From Eriocheir sinensis (Eukaryota > Arthropoda > Malacostraca > Decapoda > Varunidae): a stretch of DNA of 64,000 nt. The position numbers and the translations under genes were made by a program. The DNA lies in NCBI RefSeq assembly GCF_024679095.1, contig NC_066509.1, positions 17,397,015 through 17,461,014 of the forward strand. Direction: 5' to 3'. Under the pieces are notes generated by a model. It searched no databases. It was not told the origin of the DNA and saw only the letters and a program-made list of their open reading frames with translations. Shown here piece after piece: positions 1 through 11,512 of this stretch (within the stretch, counting starts at the first letter, position 1; every line of letters starts with the position of its first letter).

Positions 1-44
1 TGGAGAGGTAAAGAACGCTAAATATTTTTCCATATTAGTAGATG

Positions 45-418
45 TTTTTTTTTTTTTTGTTTTTTTTTACGTTGTTGCCTATTGCGCCGGTAGGCATCTT
101 CCCGGTGGGGCCTGATGGTCGGCCCAAGGCTTCTTCCAGGTGGGGCCTGATGGTCGGCCCAGCCCGTTCTGGCGCAGGTGAGTGTTTATAGTGGCGCCAT
201 CTTGCATTGGCTCATGCTGCCCCCCGGAACTCGTTCTTGATTCGCTTGGACGGCTTCCTCTAGAGTCCGGGTTGATGGGTGGTCTTCAGGACAGCATGTG
301 GGTAGTTTTAAGCCACTCGGCGGTGACTGAAAAATCCGAGTGGTAGCGTAAGGATTCGAACCCGCGTCGTCCATCACGCGGCGAATGTGGGTCCAGTACG
401 GTATCACTTCGGCCACCG
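45..418 (-). mobile_element. tRNA-derived SINE
   Basis: Read on the minus strand, the element starts near 418 with a tRNA-like head. An A-box-like TGGCCGAAGTGAT lies near 410 and a B box GGTTCGAATCC at about 351-361. A unique body follows and ends in an A-rich tail, seen as T-runs at about 47-68 on the plus strand. A Pol III split promoter followed by an unrelated body and A-rich tail is the hallmark of a SINE. Its 5' end abuts the hAT coding remnant starting near 437, so it may have inserted there. I could not find a clean target duplication because the window starts too close. Confidence 0.72.
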
Positions 419-964
419 CCTAAAAGGTCAGCCACGAAAAGAATAATTAAGCATAATCATCAGATACTTTGATGGTGAAGTAGTTCAGGAGAGATGCTGT
501 GGCACCTATTTTTACATGCAAAGGTTAGATGCACAATCTCTGGCAAATTTCATAATTGATAAAATAGAAGAAATGGGGTTAGAAATGTCAGACTGCATTG
601 CACAGTGCTATGATGGAGCAAGCGTCATGAGTGGATGGGCTTCCGGAGTTCAGGCCCGTCTTGCAGAGAAAATTCCCCATGTCATATACATACACTGCTA
701 TGCACATAGACTCAACCTGGTGCTTATCAACTAGGGATGTACCGATACTAAAATTTTGACCGATACCGATACCGATATCGATACCCCAATATTTGACCGA
801 TACCGATACCGATACCAATACCGATACCTGTGCATTAATTTTTATACAACAATTCCAGCAGCTAAAAGGCAATATCAAATGTTAAGAAAAGAAAAAAAAA
901 ACACTACTCGTTTTTCCACCATAGAAGGGAAGAAAAAAAAAAGTAATCAGTGGTGGCCTGAAAA

Positions 965-1035
965 AAGGTGTCCATAGATCCGTAGCCAGACGTGCTTACC
1001 ACTGCACCGCGGAAACGCATATTAACCCTATACGG
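965..1035 (-). mobile_element. tRNA-like SINE head remnant
   Basis: The minus strand reads CGCGGTGCAGTGGTAAGCAC followed by TCTGGCTACGGATC. This resembles the A-box half of the tRNA-like heads near 18.1 kb. No clear B box or tail follows, so this is at most a truncated SINE head inside hAT-B. Confidence 0.35.
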
Positions 1036-1218
1036 CGCGAAGAGGCAGCAGTGCATGGTTAACCCAAGTCTTAACACCCACCCCCATGAGTTTCGACAAG
1101 GGGCGAGGGAGCAGGCGCCTCGTGAGTAGGGTTTGTTTCCCGGGATCCCGGGATCCCGGACAATTTTCAAGGTTTAATAATCCCGGGATATTTTTGCAAA
1201 TCCCGGGAAATCCCGAGA

Positions 1219-2096
1219 TGTTAATTTTAGACTCTAAAACTAGATGGAATAGTCTTTTGGCCATGCTTGACAGATTTCTAGAAATTAAATCAGCAGTTGC
1301 CAAAACTCTAATAGACTACAAAATAAAACTTGACATCACTGACAGAGAATACACAGCATTAAATGATATTGTGTTAGCTTTGCAACCTGTAAAAGCTGGA
1401 GCTGAGAGACTATGCAGTCGTGATGCAACTTTGTTAAGTGCTGAAGGAGTCTTTACCTTTATCATCAACGAATTGAATGAGCTTATTGAACAAAATTCTG
1501 TATTTGCAAAAAAGATGAAAGAATCGTTGATCAACAGGATCAACGAGAGGAGAAGTACAACATTGGTGGGACTACTCCAATATCTAAATGCTGGGCAACG
1601 TTACAATATTCATGCCAGCATACTCGGCTTACCAACTTTTCCCAAAAAATCATCTCTAGTAAGTTTTGCGAAGAAAATGTTGTCAAGGCTGTTTGAAATC
1701 GAGATGTCAGCAGAGTCTGGTTCTGATTGGTCGGAGTCTGAGGAAGAAGGGCATAGTACTCAAGTTCGTCAGAACATGACACTAAATGAAAAGCTGGAAG
1801 CTGCAATTCGGTCAAAGACAAAATCTTTTCAGTCCTCAGTGTCAGGTAGCCTTAGTGTTGGTAAATATTTTGGCAAAGAACTTGAAGTTTTTGAAGCAAC
1901 CGGTGACAGAACACTCAATATTACTAATTTACTGAACTCGCTGAAGTCGATTCCTCCAACCTCAGTGGAATCCGAACGGGCCTTCTCAGCAGCTGGACTG
2001 TTTGTCACAAAAATGAGGACCCGTTTAAGTGATAAAAGTGTAGACTGCTTGTGCTACTTAAGAGCTTATTATAAAAATTCCATAGATTCTTCCTAG
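1219..2096 (+). pseudogene. hAT transposase, C-terminal half
   Basis: About 290 codons are open to the stop at 2094-2096. Near the start is the DSKTRWNSLLAMLDRF motif typical of the hAT catalytic domain. The last 50 residues form the hAT dimerisation domain, PPTSVESERAFSAAG, then a KMRTRLSD segment and LCYLRAYY. An acidic low-complexity patch (GSDWSESEEEG) lies in the middle. The BED finger and first catalytic region are absent: the frame upstream runs straight into the CCCGGG-rich subterminal repeats, so the 5' half has been deleted. The Met near 1086 belongs to flanking DNA and is not a real start. No transposition activity is expected. Confidence 0.85.
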
Positions 2097-2164
2097 ATCT
2101 TAATCAGTATAGTTCTTAAGACCCACAAGTGTTGGAAAGTTTTTTCTTAGATTCAGTTTAATTT

Positions 2165-2760
2165 TCAAGACCCGGAAGGGTTGGAAAGCTTTTTCTTTTT
2201 TTTCTTTAGGGCCTGAAAGGCTAATCAGGGTTATAGGTTAAAGCCCTAAAATCTGAAATGAGGAAACCAGTTTAGTTTTTATGAAGGAGGAATGCAAATA
2301 TTTCCTTAATTAATTTTGCTAAATTTTGTCAGTTATTATTCTCATTTATGGAAAACTTCTGTATACATTTTTTTCCTTCATTTATTTGACCCGGAAGAGT
2401 TGGATTTTTTTTTTTTTCGCCTGAAAGGCCCATCTGGGTTAACGTCCTAAATTATGAAAACAAGAAACCAGTTTAGCTTATGTGAAGGAAAAATGTAAAT
2501 ACTTTCAAGACCCGGAAGGGTTGGAAAGCTTTTTTTTTTTTCTTTTTTTTTTTCTTTAGGGCTTGAAAAGCTAATCAGGGTTATAGGTTAAAGCCCTAAA
2601 ATCTGAAATCAGGAAACCAGTTTAGTTTATATGAAGGAGGAATGCAAATATTTCATCAATTCATTTTGTTAAATTATGTCAATTATTATTTTCATGTATG
2701 GAAAATTTCAGTATACATTTTCTTTTCCTTATATATCTGACAATTTTTTTTTTGTCATTT
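2165..2760 (+). repeat. diverged tandem repeat in the hAT-C 3' region
   Basis: A unit beginning GACCCGGAAGGGTTGGAAAG and continuing through GGGTTATAGGTTAAAGCCCT and AGGAAACCAGTTTAG occurs at about 2168 and again at about 2506. A shorter degraded copy starts near 2388. The outer copies are closely similar over more than 200 bases, which indicates tandem duplication within the element. Confidence 0.75.
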
Positions 2761-5159
2761 ACATTTAATCATTACTGTTTTTCAGAGATTGAAAACATAT
2801 TGTGTGTTGAATTTGTGATACTTAAGATTTTTCATGAAATCCCATAGATGCTATATGAATGCAGAATATAATTTTCCTTTTGATTAATTCATTTAATTTA
2901 ATTTTATGTCATTAATTATTGTTTTTATTTTATGGAAAATTGTTCGTGTTATTTATGATCTTATTATCAAAATTCCATACATGCTCGATTGCTTATTAAT
3001 CATTTTAGTTTACACAGGAATGCAGAACATGTATGTTTTATTTTTTATTCATTCATTTGATTAAACTTACTGTCATTTATTGCTTTCATTTTATGGAAAT
3101 TTGCTTGTGTTAAATAAGATCTTATTCTATGAGATACTTCTTAATCATTTAGTTCATATTATAAATAAAGAATGCATACGTTTAATTTTTCTTCATTTAT
3201 TTTTATTAAATTTTCTGTCATTAAGTACTCTTTTCATTTCACTGGGTATACATGGAAACAAATGTTTTTTTTTTCTTTCTTTATCAGCGATAATGAACTA
3301 TAATTCACATTGTCATTCACATTGGAATTCGGAAGCAGAAAAAAAAGTAGTAAACGCAGCATATACTAGCTCTTATTCTTATTCCTTTTACTTTGTTGAG
3401 AAACAAAGTGTATGCTGAAAATTTGGAATTAAATATTAAGTGGAATTAATAAGACAGTCAATCTACAGTAATATTTTTGCATATCTATTAATGTTAAGCA
3501 CATCAAAAATCTGAACGTGAAACTAGGTATAATGTGCAATTTTAGACAATTGAAAATCCCGGGAAATCCCGGGATCCCGGGATTAGGGCTAATTTTATCC
3601 CGGAATCCCGGGACAAAGAAAAAGGTCCAAAACGACAATCCCTACTCGTGAGGTCTAGTTGACTCAGCAAGGTTAGCTTTACCTTAATTGCCGTACATTT
3701 AGGCAGCCCTGGCAGCGTGCCCCGTTGCGGGGCGACCGTCTAACTGACTGAGGCAGGCAAATGAGGCGAGTGAAGGGGTTCTGCCAATCCCGCGCCAAAG
3801 CTACTAAACCTGTATTGTACGCGTCCGCGGTACCAAAGGCTATACTGTATACCAAGTATTATATACTTGTATTCAAAGTAATATGAATCTTATCGTTTAA
3901 AGTGATGAAAATTAAATCGCGGGAAGTTTCAAACTACGTAGTATCATGATACTGGATAATTACACTTTTCTAATATTTTTTATACAATTTAGAAAATCCA
4001 ATTTCTGTTGAACAAAATCATTTGCAACGAGTGAGATGCGACGTACAAAACTCCTTCAAGTATCGGTAGTATCGGCAGAAAATCAGCCGATACCGATACC
4101 GATACCGATACTGTTAAAAAGTACCGATATTACCGATACCGATACATCGGTACGTCCCTATTATCAACTGTATCTACAACTTGGATGACTTTGTGAATTT
4201 TTTTTCAACTGAACAGACAATATAATTTAATTTCAAACAGTACCACAAGACATGAACTTTTTGATAGGTCACAAAAAGAGCTTGAACAGGAGATACTAAA
4301 GTTAGAGAGAACTGTGACAACAAGATGGTTCTATTGGTACAGAAGTATCCATAAAATTTGCATCGATATGAGGCCATTCTTGCTGTACTAACTTCTTTGT
4401 CAGAGTCCAGCAACGAGGCATCTATGGAAGCCTCTCGTCAGAAATCTAAGATGGAATCTTGGAAATGTATAGTTTGTCTTTTTATTTCTGAGAAGTTAAT
4501 TAGGCAAACAAATTCTTTGTCTGAGCAGCTTCAGGAAGGAAGACTAACTATTGTTCGAGCTTTAGATCTGATAACAGCAATAAGAGCAAACTTGGTGAAA
4601 ATGAGAAGTGACAGTGATTTTGATCAACTATATGATGATGCAAGAGAGTTTGCCAGGAAAATGGGAATAGATGTGCCAGATGTTAATGCAAGTGTGGGAT
4701 CAGCCCGCAGCAAGAGAGTGCAGCACATATCAAGTAGATTGAAAGGCTATCTGTCAAACAGTACTCTCGGAAAACAACCGCAACAATTAGAATGTGTTCA
4801 AAAGATCAGCCTAAAGCAGCAGTTGAAGACACAGTTATATTTCCCAGTAACTGATTGGTGCATTGCTGAATATGATCGTAGGTTTAGAAATAACATTAAT
4901 ATTGTCCAGTCTCTCTCCTGAAGAAAAGCTTAATATGTTTTCCAGCCATTATAGTAAACACATTGATTCAGTCATGTTGGCTCCACAAGTTCTTTTAGCA
5001 AGAGTTCTTGAAGCAAAGCAAACATGATGACATAACTGATGTATACAAAAGCCTGAACACATTACCCATTGCCTTTTCTGAGAATGGTTAAGTCATTTCA
5101 TCTGGAGAAACTAGTAGATGATTTTGCTCATGTACAACCACGTCGCTACCCTCTACTGT

Positions 5160-5824
5160 GAATGAGTGGTAGCAGTGAAATGGACCGGAAACTGGCCCCA
5201 GCCCTGTCATTAAGCCGCAAATTTTGGAAAATCAACCGCTTTGCTGCGAATCGCCATAACTCCCTTATTTCTGGGGCTACAGAAATGTTTTTTGGTATCA
5301 ATCGAAGGCAAACTGAAAGGGCTATATTTTTTTAATAAGCGACAGGGTTAAGGAAAACAACTCAAAAGGGTAAAATCGAATCATTTCGCAAAAAAACGAC
5401 TCTAAAAAAACTATTTTTGAGTTCCCAATCTTGAAACCCACTCATTTTTTTGAGAATTTCAAAAGACCTATTTAACAAATAATTTATCCCTACCAATGTG
5501 CTTTCCAATATGATGCATGACATTTCACTACTCCCAGTAGTTTCATCGCTAGAGCTCGAAATGTAAACCCTTCTGAGAGCGATTTTGACAAACTCCAAAC
5601 ACTTTGCCGTTTTTGTCTAGTGTGGTATTGCTATTGCCTCTAGAAGGCTGTAATTTGACATGTAGCCCCTCATGGCAGTATAGTTTGACCAGCTCGAAGC
5701 ATTTGTTCATAGCTCGATTCCAAGTTTGTCGTCGAGCCATCACAAAATAGCCTGTTTTCGGCCCTTTTGCAGCGATTTTGACACGTCCTAGTTTTTTGCT
5801 TATAACTTTTTTTTATTTATTTAG
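5160..5824 (+). repeat. unclassified dispersed repeat, copy 1
   Basis: This AT-rich stretch has no credible gene but reappears in inverted orientation at about 10866-11512. Shared landmarks are AAATCAACCGCTTTG, TTTCATCGCTAGAGCTCGAA-like and TTTGACACGTCCTA segments. The 3' side ends at the jockey-like element starting near 5838. I see no ORF, Pol III boxes or terminal repeats, so I cannot assign it to a class. Confidence 0.7.
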
Positions 5825-7428
5825 TGCTTTCCAAGTCAGCACTGCCGTCTCATCTATCTCTAAGGCTGAACTCTTCACTCAAACTTTCTGTAACAACTCC
5901 ACTCTGGACGATTCTGGGCAAATTCCACCTACTCAACACCCCCCCCCCCCCCCCTCTGACTCTTTTATGCCTGTTATTAAGATTCTTATGAATGATGTTT
6001 TCTATGCTCTCTCTGGCCTCAACTCTCAGGAGGCTTATGGACCTGATGGAGTGCCTCCTATTGTCCTTAAAAACTGTGCTTCCGTGCTGACACCCTGCCT
6101 GGTCAAACTCTTTCGCCTCTGCCTATCAACATCTACCTTTCCTTCCTGCTGGAAGTACGCCTTCGTACATCCTGTGCCTAAGAAGGGTGACAGTTCCAAT
6201 CCCTCAAACTACCGCCCTATAACTTTACTTTCCTGTCTATCTAAAGCTTTTGAATCAATCCTTAACCAACGCATTCAAAAGCACCTTTCCAATTCTAACT
6301 TTCTATCTGATCGTCAGTATGGACTCCGCAAGGGGCGTTCTACTGGCGATCTTCTTGCTCTCTTAACTGATTCTTGGTCATCCTCTCTTAGCCGTTTCGG
6401 TGAAACTTTCTCAGTTGCGTTAGACGTATCGAAAGCCTTCGATAGAGTCTGGCACAAGTCTTTGCTTTCTAAACTGCCCTCTTTCGGATTCTATCTCTCT
6501 TTCTGTTCCTTTATCTCCAGTTTCCTTTCCGGCCGTTCTCTCTCTGCTGTGGTAGACGGTCACTCTTCTTCCCCCAAACCTATCAACAGTGGTGTTCCAC
6601 AAGGCTCTGTTCTATCACCCACTTTCTTCCTCTTATTCATCATTGATCTTCTTTCTATAACAAACTGTCCTATCCACTCATACGCTGATGACTCCACTCT
6701 GCATTATTCAACTACTTTCAACAGATGACCCTCTCAAAAGGAAATACAAGACTCCAGACTGGAGGCTGCAGAACGCTTAACCTCAGACCTTGCTATCATT
6801 TCCGATTGGGGTAAAAGTAACCTAGTGTCCTTCAACGCCTCAAAAACCCAATTTATCCACCTATCAACTCGACACAATCTTCCAAACAGCTATCCCCTAT
6901 TCTTCGATAACACTCAGCTCTCACCATCTTGAACACTAAACATCATCGGTCTATCCTTAACTCGAAATCTTAACTGGAAACTTCACATCTCCTCCCTCAT
7001 TAAATCAGCTTCCTCGATGTTGGGGGTTCTGTATCGTTTCCGCCAGTTCTTCTCCCCCGGACAGCTGCTCTCCATATACAGGGGCCTTGTCCGCCCTCGT
7101 ATGGAGTATACATCTCATGTGTGGGGGGCTCCACTCACACAGCTCTCTTGGACAGAGTGGAGTCTAAGGCTCTTCGTCTCATCAGCTCTCCTTCACTTAC
7201 TGATAGTCTTCTACTTCTTAAATTCCGCCGCCATGTTGCCTCTCCTTCTATCTTCTATCGACAGTGACGTAGCCAGGGGGAGGGCACAGGGGGCGCGTGC
7301 CCCCCTCCCCCCCCCCCCCCATCAAGAACAACTTTTTTTTTTTTTTTTTTTTTTTTTTGGGTGGGTTTGTTGGAAGTTCTCGAGAATGACATGCCGTGCA
7401 TGGCTGTGACCGCCCAAATAGTGTAGAT

Positions 7429-9584
7429 CAGCGGTTCTTAACCCGGGGGTCGTGACCCACTGGGGGGGTCGTTTGGGGTTTCTCGAGGGGTCGCGGAGGG
7501 TTTGGGAGAAAATAATTTATTTCATGTATGTGAAGCGGCCAGCTGCTGAAAACATCAACCACAATATCAGTCAGTCAGTCAGATCATAGCTACGGAGGCG
7601 AGATCTGTATGTGCTCCGCCCTTGGCTGTGACTCCCAAGGCGCAGCAGTTGCACCAAGGTTTTGAGTCATGAAAGTATGAGGCCAAGCAAACTGAAGGTT
7701 CATTTTGAGTCTTACCATAGCCAACTGGTGGACAAGAGCTTGGACTATTTCAAGCGAAAAGAAGCTGCTATGAAGGCCAGTCGCATCGATTCCACCGGTC
7801 AGTTCGCTCGTCAGAACAAAGGAGCGCGCTGGAGGCTTCATATAGAATTGCTCTAAAAATCATGCAGACCAAGAAGCCTCATTCAATTGGTAAAAATCTG
7901 ATTAAGCCTTGCATTCTGGAAGCAACGAAGGTGATTCTTGTAGAACAGCAATTAAGTTGAGGGCAATTTCCCTTTTGAATGATATAGTCAAAAGTAGGAT
8001 CTCGGACGTGAGTGAGGATATTCCCCTGCAAGTGGTGAGTGCTGTGAAGAGTAGTCCTGTTTATTCCTTGCAACTGGATGAGTCGACAGATGTTGCTTCA
8101 TGTTCCCAACTTATTGTTTATGTTCGCTACCTTGACAAGGAAGGTATGAAGAATGAGTACTTGTACTCTGAGCCAGTGGCCACAACAACTCGTGGAGAGG
8201 ATATTTTCAAAATCCTAGAAGCCTTTCTCCTTATTAAACATGAGCTGAGTTGGAAGGCACTTGTCGGTCTGTGTACAGATGGGGTTCCTTCCATGATTGG
8301 TTACAAATCCGGGTTCAAAGCCTTCATGAAGAATGTCGCTCCGCATGTCCCCTTCACTCATTGCATGATTCATCTTTATGCTTTGCCGATGAAGACTCTG
8401 CCACCTGGATTTGAAGAAGTGCTCACTGACGTTCTGAAGATAGTGAACTATATCCGAGGGAGCGCAACAACTTCAAGGATTTTTAAAGTGCTTTGTGAAG
8501 AAATGGGCTCTGACTTCTCTGTTCTCCTGATTCACACGGAGGTACGTTGGCTCTCACGTGGCAAAGTTCTGAATCGCGTGCTGAACTTCGAGACGAAATA
8601 ACAATGCTGTTGCAACAAGGTCGTACCTCAAAAGAAAATCTTCATCAAATGATGCAAGATGACTGTTTCGTAACAAAGGTTGCCTACTTGGCTGATTTCT
8701 TCTCTGAAGTGAATTCTCTGAATATTTCACTCCAAGGAAACCTTGCAATGCTGCACACAGTTCGTGACAAATTGGCGATATTCAAGTGTAAGATTCAACT
8801 TTACGTTAAAAGAGTTCAGCTCTAGACAGTGACACAACTTTCTTCCCTCAGATGACAACTATCCTAGATTCTATGGCAGAATCTGAATGCAGTTTCCGTG
8901 AGATCTCAGCTCATCTTCTGGCGGTGAATGACGCCATCTAAAGTTACTTTTCAGGACTGGATGACCGCTGTACTGATGCGTGGATCTCCAGACCCTTATC
9001 GGTGAAGGACAGTGCCATCTGTGATACTGATGTTGCTGCGAAGGTAGAATTTCTTCAAACTCGTGAGGATACTCAGTTGAAAGTTGGTTTTCTGAACAAA
9101 AACTTCCGACATTTTTGGCGACACTGAAGGACGATTATCCTCTTCTTGCGGTGCGTGCACTGACCATACTGGACCTCGACCTATCGCTGCGAGGCTGGAT
9201 TCTCATCAATGATGGCACTGAAAGCGAAGGCACCCAGTAGACTTGTGATTGGCAGCGACATGAGGTGTTGCCTGTTGAACACTGCTTCTCGCTTTGATGT
9301 TACTTATGATTGCAAAACAATGTCAATCCTTCCACTGATTGAATAAGTAGGTTTTATTTTATGTGCATTAGTTCCATGGATTTTGAAATAGCACTTGCAG
9401 GGGATCTGTGGCATTTATCAAGGTCTTTTATTTGTAATATTTTCTATAAATCAGTATCTTCATATAGTTTCGTTTTACCTTACCTTTACACAAAGGTCAC
9501 CATTACAAAATTTATTATAGGGGTCACGGCAATACCCTGGAGAGTCTCAGGGGGTCATACGATGAAAAAGGTTAAGAACCACTG
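7429..9584 (+). mobile_element. ZBED5-like hAT (hAT-E) nested in hAT-D
   Basis: The left terminus is CAGCGGTTCTTAACC and the right, reverse-complemented, CAGTGGTTCTTAACC, with one mismatch in 15. The 8-bp target duplication GTGTAGAT is perfect at 7421-7428 and 9585-9592. G-rich subterminal runs follow the left end. The 2.16-kb interior carries a damaged transposase gene on the plus strand. Element size, terminal sequence and protein agree with a Buster/ZBED5-type hAT. Confidence 0.9.
7620..9340 (+). pseudogene. ZBED5-like hAT transposase, frameshifted
   Basis: The N-terminal remnant at about 7662-7850 has SKLKVHFESYHSQLVDKSLD followed by FKRK, the end of a BED-type finger. The longest open piece (7909-8601) includes [20 protein letters not shown], then [16 protein letters not shown] and the [12 protein letters not shown] block of ZBED5-like proteins. 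A frameshift near 8580 moves the sequence into the 8547-8825 frame ([12 protein letters not shown] to VRDKLAIFKCKI). More stops follow to about 9340, where the dimerisation region is barely recognisable. The gene is intronless and dead. Confidence 0.82.
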
Positions 9585-9960
9585 GTGTAGATCCATATCA
9601 GTATTGAGAGACAGACTGGTAAAGATTCTGCCCCCCCCCCCTAACTGAAATCCTGGCTACGCCCCTGTCTATCGATATTTTCACGCTGACTGCTCTTCTG
9701 AACTTGCTAACTGCATGCCTCCCCCTCTCCCGCGGACCCGCCGCACACAACTTTCTACTCAAGCTCATCCCTTTACTGTCCAAATCCCTTACGCACGAGT
9801 TAACCAGCATCTTCACGCTTTCATCCCTTACGCTGGTAAACTCTGGAACAATCTTCCTTCATCTGTATTTCCTCCTGCCTGCGACTTGAACTTTTTCAAG
9901 AGGAGGGTATCAAGACACCTCTCCTCCCGTAATTGACCCCCTTTTTGGCCACCTCTTCGA

Positions 9961-9978
9961 TATATATATATATATATA

Positions 9979-10042
<64 letters not shown>

Positions 10043-10047
10043 CATAT
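9961..10047. repeat. (TA)n microsatellite at the J1 3' end
   Basis: An almost pure TA dinucleotide array with one CT interruption begins exactly where the J1 sequence stops. YIYIY reading frames across it are artefacts of the repeat. Confidence 0.95.
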
Positions 10048-10195
10048 CTGGTATCAAAAGAAAGCAAATTAAATGTATTATTCATAAATGGAAAGAAATA
10101 GGGTTGAATACTAAATAACATAGGAAATAAAATGTATTATAAGGCGCTTAATATAGGTTGATTTATATAGTGAAATGGTTATCTAACAATAGTAA

Positions 10196-10387
<192 letters not shown>

Positions 10388-10403
10388 TTATATGAGGAAA
10401 TTC

Positions 10404-10551
10404 ATGAATCTGACTCATTTCACGCGCCACGACGAAAAACCTTGCAGACGCCACAAAAAAATAATATATCTGCATAAAAATTCCTATATGAACACTTCAA
10501 TATGTTGACTATATTGTTTTAAAATAATTAAAAAAAAAAAATAAATAAATA

Positions 10552-10640
<89 letters not shown>

Positions 10641-10762
10641 TGATTTCAAAACAATATAGTCAACATATTGAAGTGTTCATATATGAATTTTTATGCAGAT
10701 ATATTATTTTTTGTGGCGTCTGGAAGGTTTTTCGTCGTGGCGCGTGAAATGAGTCAGATTCG
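10404..10762. repeat. inverted repeat with (TA)n loop
   Basis: The left arm, about 10404-10525 (GAATCTGACTCATTTCACGC through ATATGAACACTTCAATATG), is repeated in reverse complement at about 10645-10762. Few mismatches are visible over roughly 120 bases. The spacer contains A-rich DNA and a (TA)n array at 10560-10635. The arms could form a very long hairpin. The right arm continues into the inverted unclassified repeat. Confidence 0.85.
10560..10635. repeat. (TA)n in the inverted-repeat loop
   Basis: A pure TA array of about 76 bases between the two arms. Confidence 0.95.
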
Positions 10763-10865
10763 GCGAATTTTCCTCGCGAATTCTGGTCAAGTTCAAGCAA
10801 AAACTACTGAAGCTAGGAAGGCGTGCTTGGTGGCAAATGAAAGCTCTATTAATACAGCTTAATAA

Positions 10866-11512
10866 TAAGAAAAAAATTGGAGAGCACTAAATAAATAAAC
10901 AAAAAGTTATAGGCAAAAAATTAGGACGTGTCCAAATCGCGGCAAAAGGGCCGAAAAACAGGCTACATTGTGACGGCTCGACGACAAACTTGGAATCGAC
11001 ATATGAACAAATCCTTCGAGCTGGTCAACCTACATTGACAAGAGGGGCTACATGCCAAATTACAGTCATCTAGAGACAATAGCAATGCCACACTGGACAC
11101 AAACGGCAAAGTGTCTGGAGTTCGTCAAAATCGCTCTCAAAAGGGTTTACGTTTCGAGCTCTAGCAACGGAACTACTGAGAGTAGGGAAATATTATGCAT
11201 CATATTGGAAAGCACATTAGCAGGGCTAAATTATTTGTTTAATAAATGTTTTGAAAATTTCAAAAAATGAATGGGTTTCAAGGTTGGGAGCTCAAAAATT
11301 GTTTTTTTTAAGAGCCGTTTTTTGCTTATTTATTCGATTTTTTACCCTTTCGAGTCGGATTTTGAGCACAGACACTTATTAAAGAATATAGCCCTTTTAT
11401 TTTGCCGTCGATTGATACCAAAAACATTTATGTCGCCCCAAAAATAAGGGAATTATGGCGATTCGCACCAAAGCGGTTGATTTTCCAAAATTCGCGGCTT
11501 AATGACATGGGC
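10866..11512 (-). repeat. unclassified dispersed repeat, copy 2 (inverted)
   Basis: This is the reverse complement of the family at 5160-5824. It starts with AGCACTAAATAAATAAAC (copy 1 ends in TTATTTATTTAGTGCT) and ends in AAAATTCGCGGCTTAATGAC. Both copies keep the same order of landmarks with scattered substitutions and small indels. No gene is seen. Confidence 0.72.

Larger units (their letters stand above)
1127..3644 (+). mobile_element. hAT element (hAT-C) nested in hAT-B
   Basis: The ends are TAGGGTTTGT on the left and, reverse-complemented, TAGGGATTGT on the right. A perfect 8-bp target duplication CTCGTGAG lies at 1119-1126 and 3645-3652. Subterminal CCCGGGATCCCGGG-type palindromes occur at about 1139-1165, 1190-1215 and 3556-3615. 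The 2.5-kb element carries only the C-terminal half of a transposase (1219-2096) and a long AT-rich 3' region (2097-3540) with no convincing gene, so it is an internally deleted copy. Insertion inside hAT-B makes it the youngest of the three nested hATs. Confidence 0.9.
732..4160. mobile_element. non-autonomous hAT element (hAT-B) with 8-bp TSD
   Basis: The left end reads TAGGGATGTACCGATA and the right end, reverse-complemented, TAGGGACGTACCGATG, so the terminal inverted repeats match over about 15 bases with one mismatch. The flanks carry a perfect 8-bp target duplication, TTATCAAC at 724-731 and 4161-4168. Both subterminal zones are packed with direct ACCGAT units (about 760-830 and 4070-4145), which in hAT elements are commonly transposase-binding repeats. 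Without the nested hAT-C it is only about 0.9 kb and has no transposase reading frame, so it is probably a MITE mobilised in trans. Confidence 0.88.
437..5085 (+). pseudogene. ZMYM1-like hAT transposase remnant (hAT-A), split by hAT-B
   Basis: Two coding stretches belong together: about 447-731 and 4169-5085. The first has the hAT signature CYDGASVMSG and the IHCYAHRLNLVL block just before position 731. The second resumes with a TRW-type motif and a 187-residue stretch (4358-4921) rich in charged helices that ends near DWCIAEYDRRF, as in DUF4371/ZMYM1-like transposases. Removing the insertion at 732-4160 with one target copy lets the frame run from LVLIN directly into CIYNLDDFVNFF. Stops and frameshifts in both parts show it is dead. 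N-terminal zinc fingers and the final dimerisation domain are not visible. Family assignment is from recognised motifs; insertion and breakage are seen directly. Confidence 0.8.
7262..9667. mobile_element. short hAT element (hAT-D) in J1
   Basis: The left end reads CAGTGACGTAGCCAGG and the right end, reverse-complemented, CAGGGGCGTAGCCAGG. A perfect 8-bp duplication of the jockey target, TCTATCGA, lies at 7254-7261 and 9668-9675. Without the nested hAT-E only about 250 bp remain, mostly C- and T-rich low complexity, so it is a MITE-sized derivative with no coding capacity. Confidence 0.88.
5838..9943 (+). pseudogene. jockey-like non-LTR retrotransposon copy J1 (RT), split by hAT-D
   Basis: The stretch 5838-7261 encodes the RT core: DGVPPIVLKN, KKGDSSNPSNYRPITLLSCL, the DVSKAFDRVWHKSLL block, SGVPQGSVLSP and the catalytic box SYADDSTLHY. 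The C-terminal tail resumes at 9668-9943 after hAT-D is removed. The endonuclease domain is missing, so the copy is 5' truncated. Two in-frame TGA codons (6726 and about 6928) and a frameshift near 7127 kill it. The 3' end runs into (TA)n at 9961. Family naming rests on similarity to elements usually annotated as jockey in crab genomes; the RT motifs are seen directly. Confidence 0.85.
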
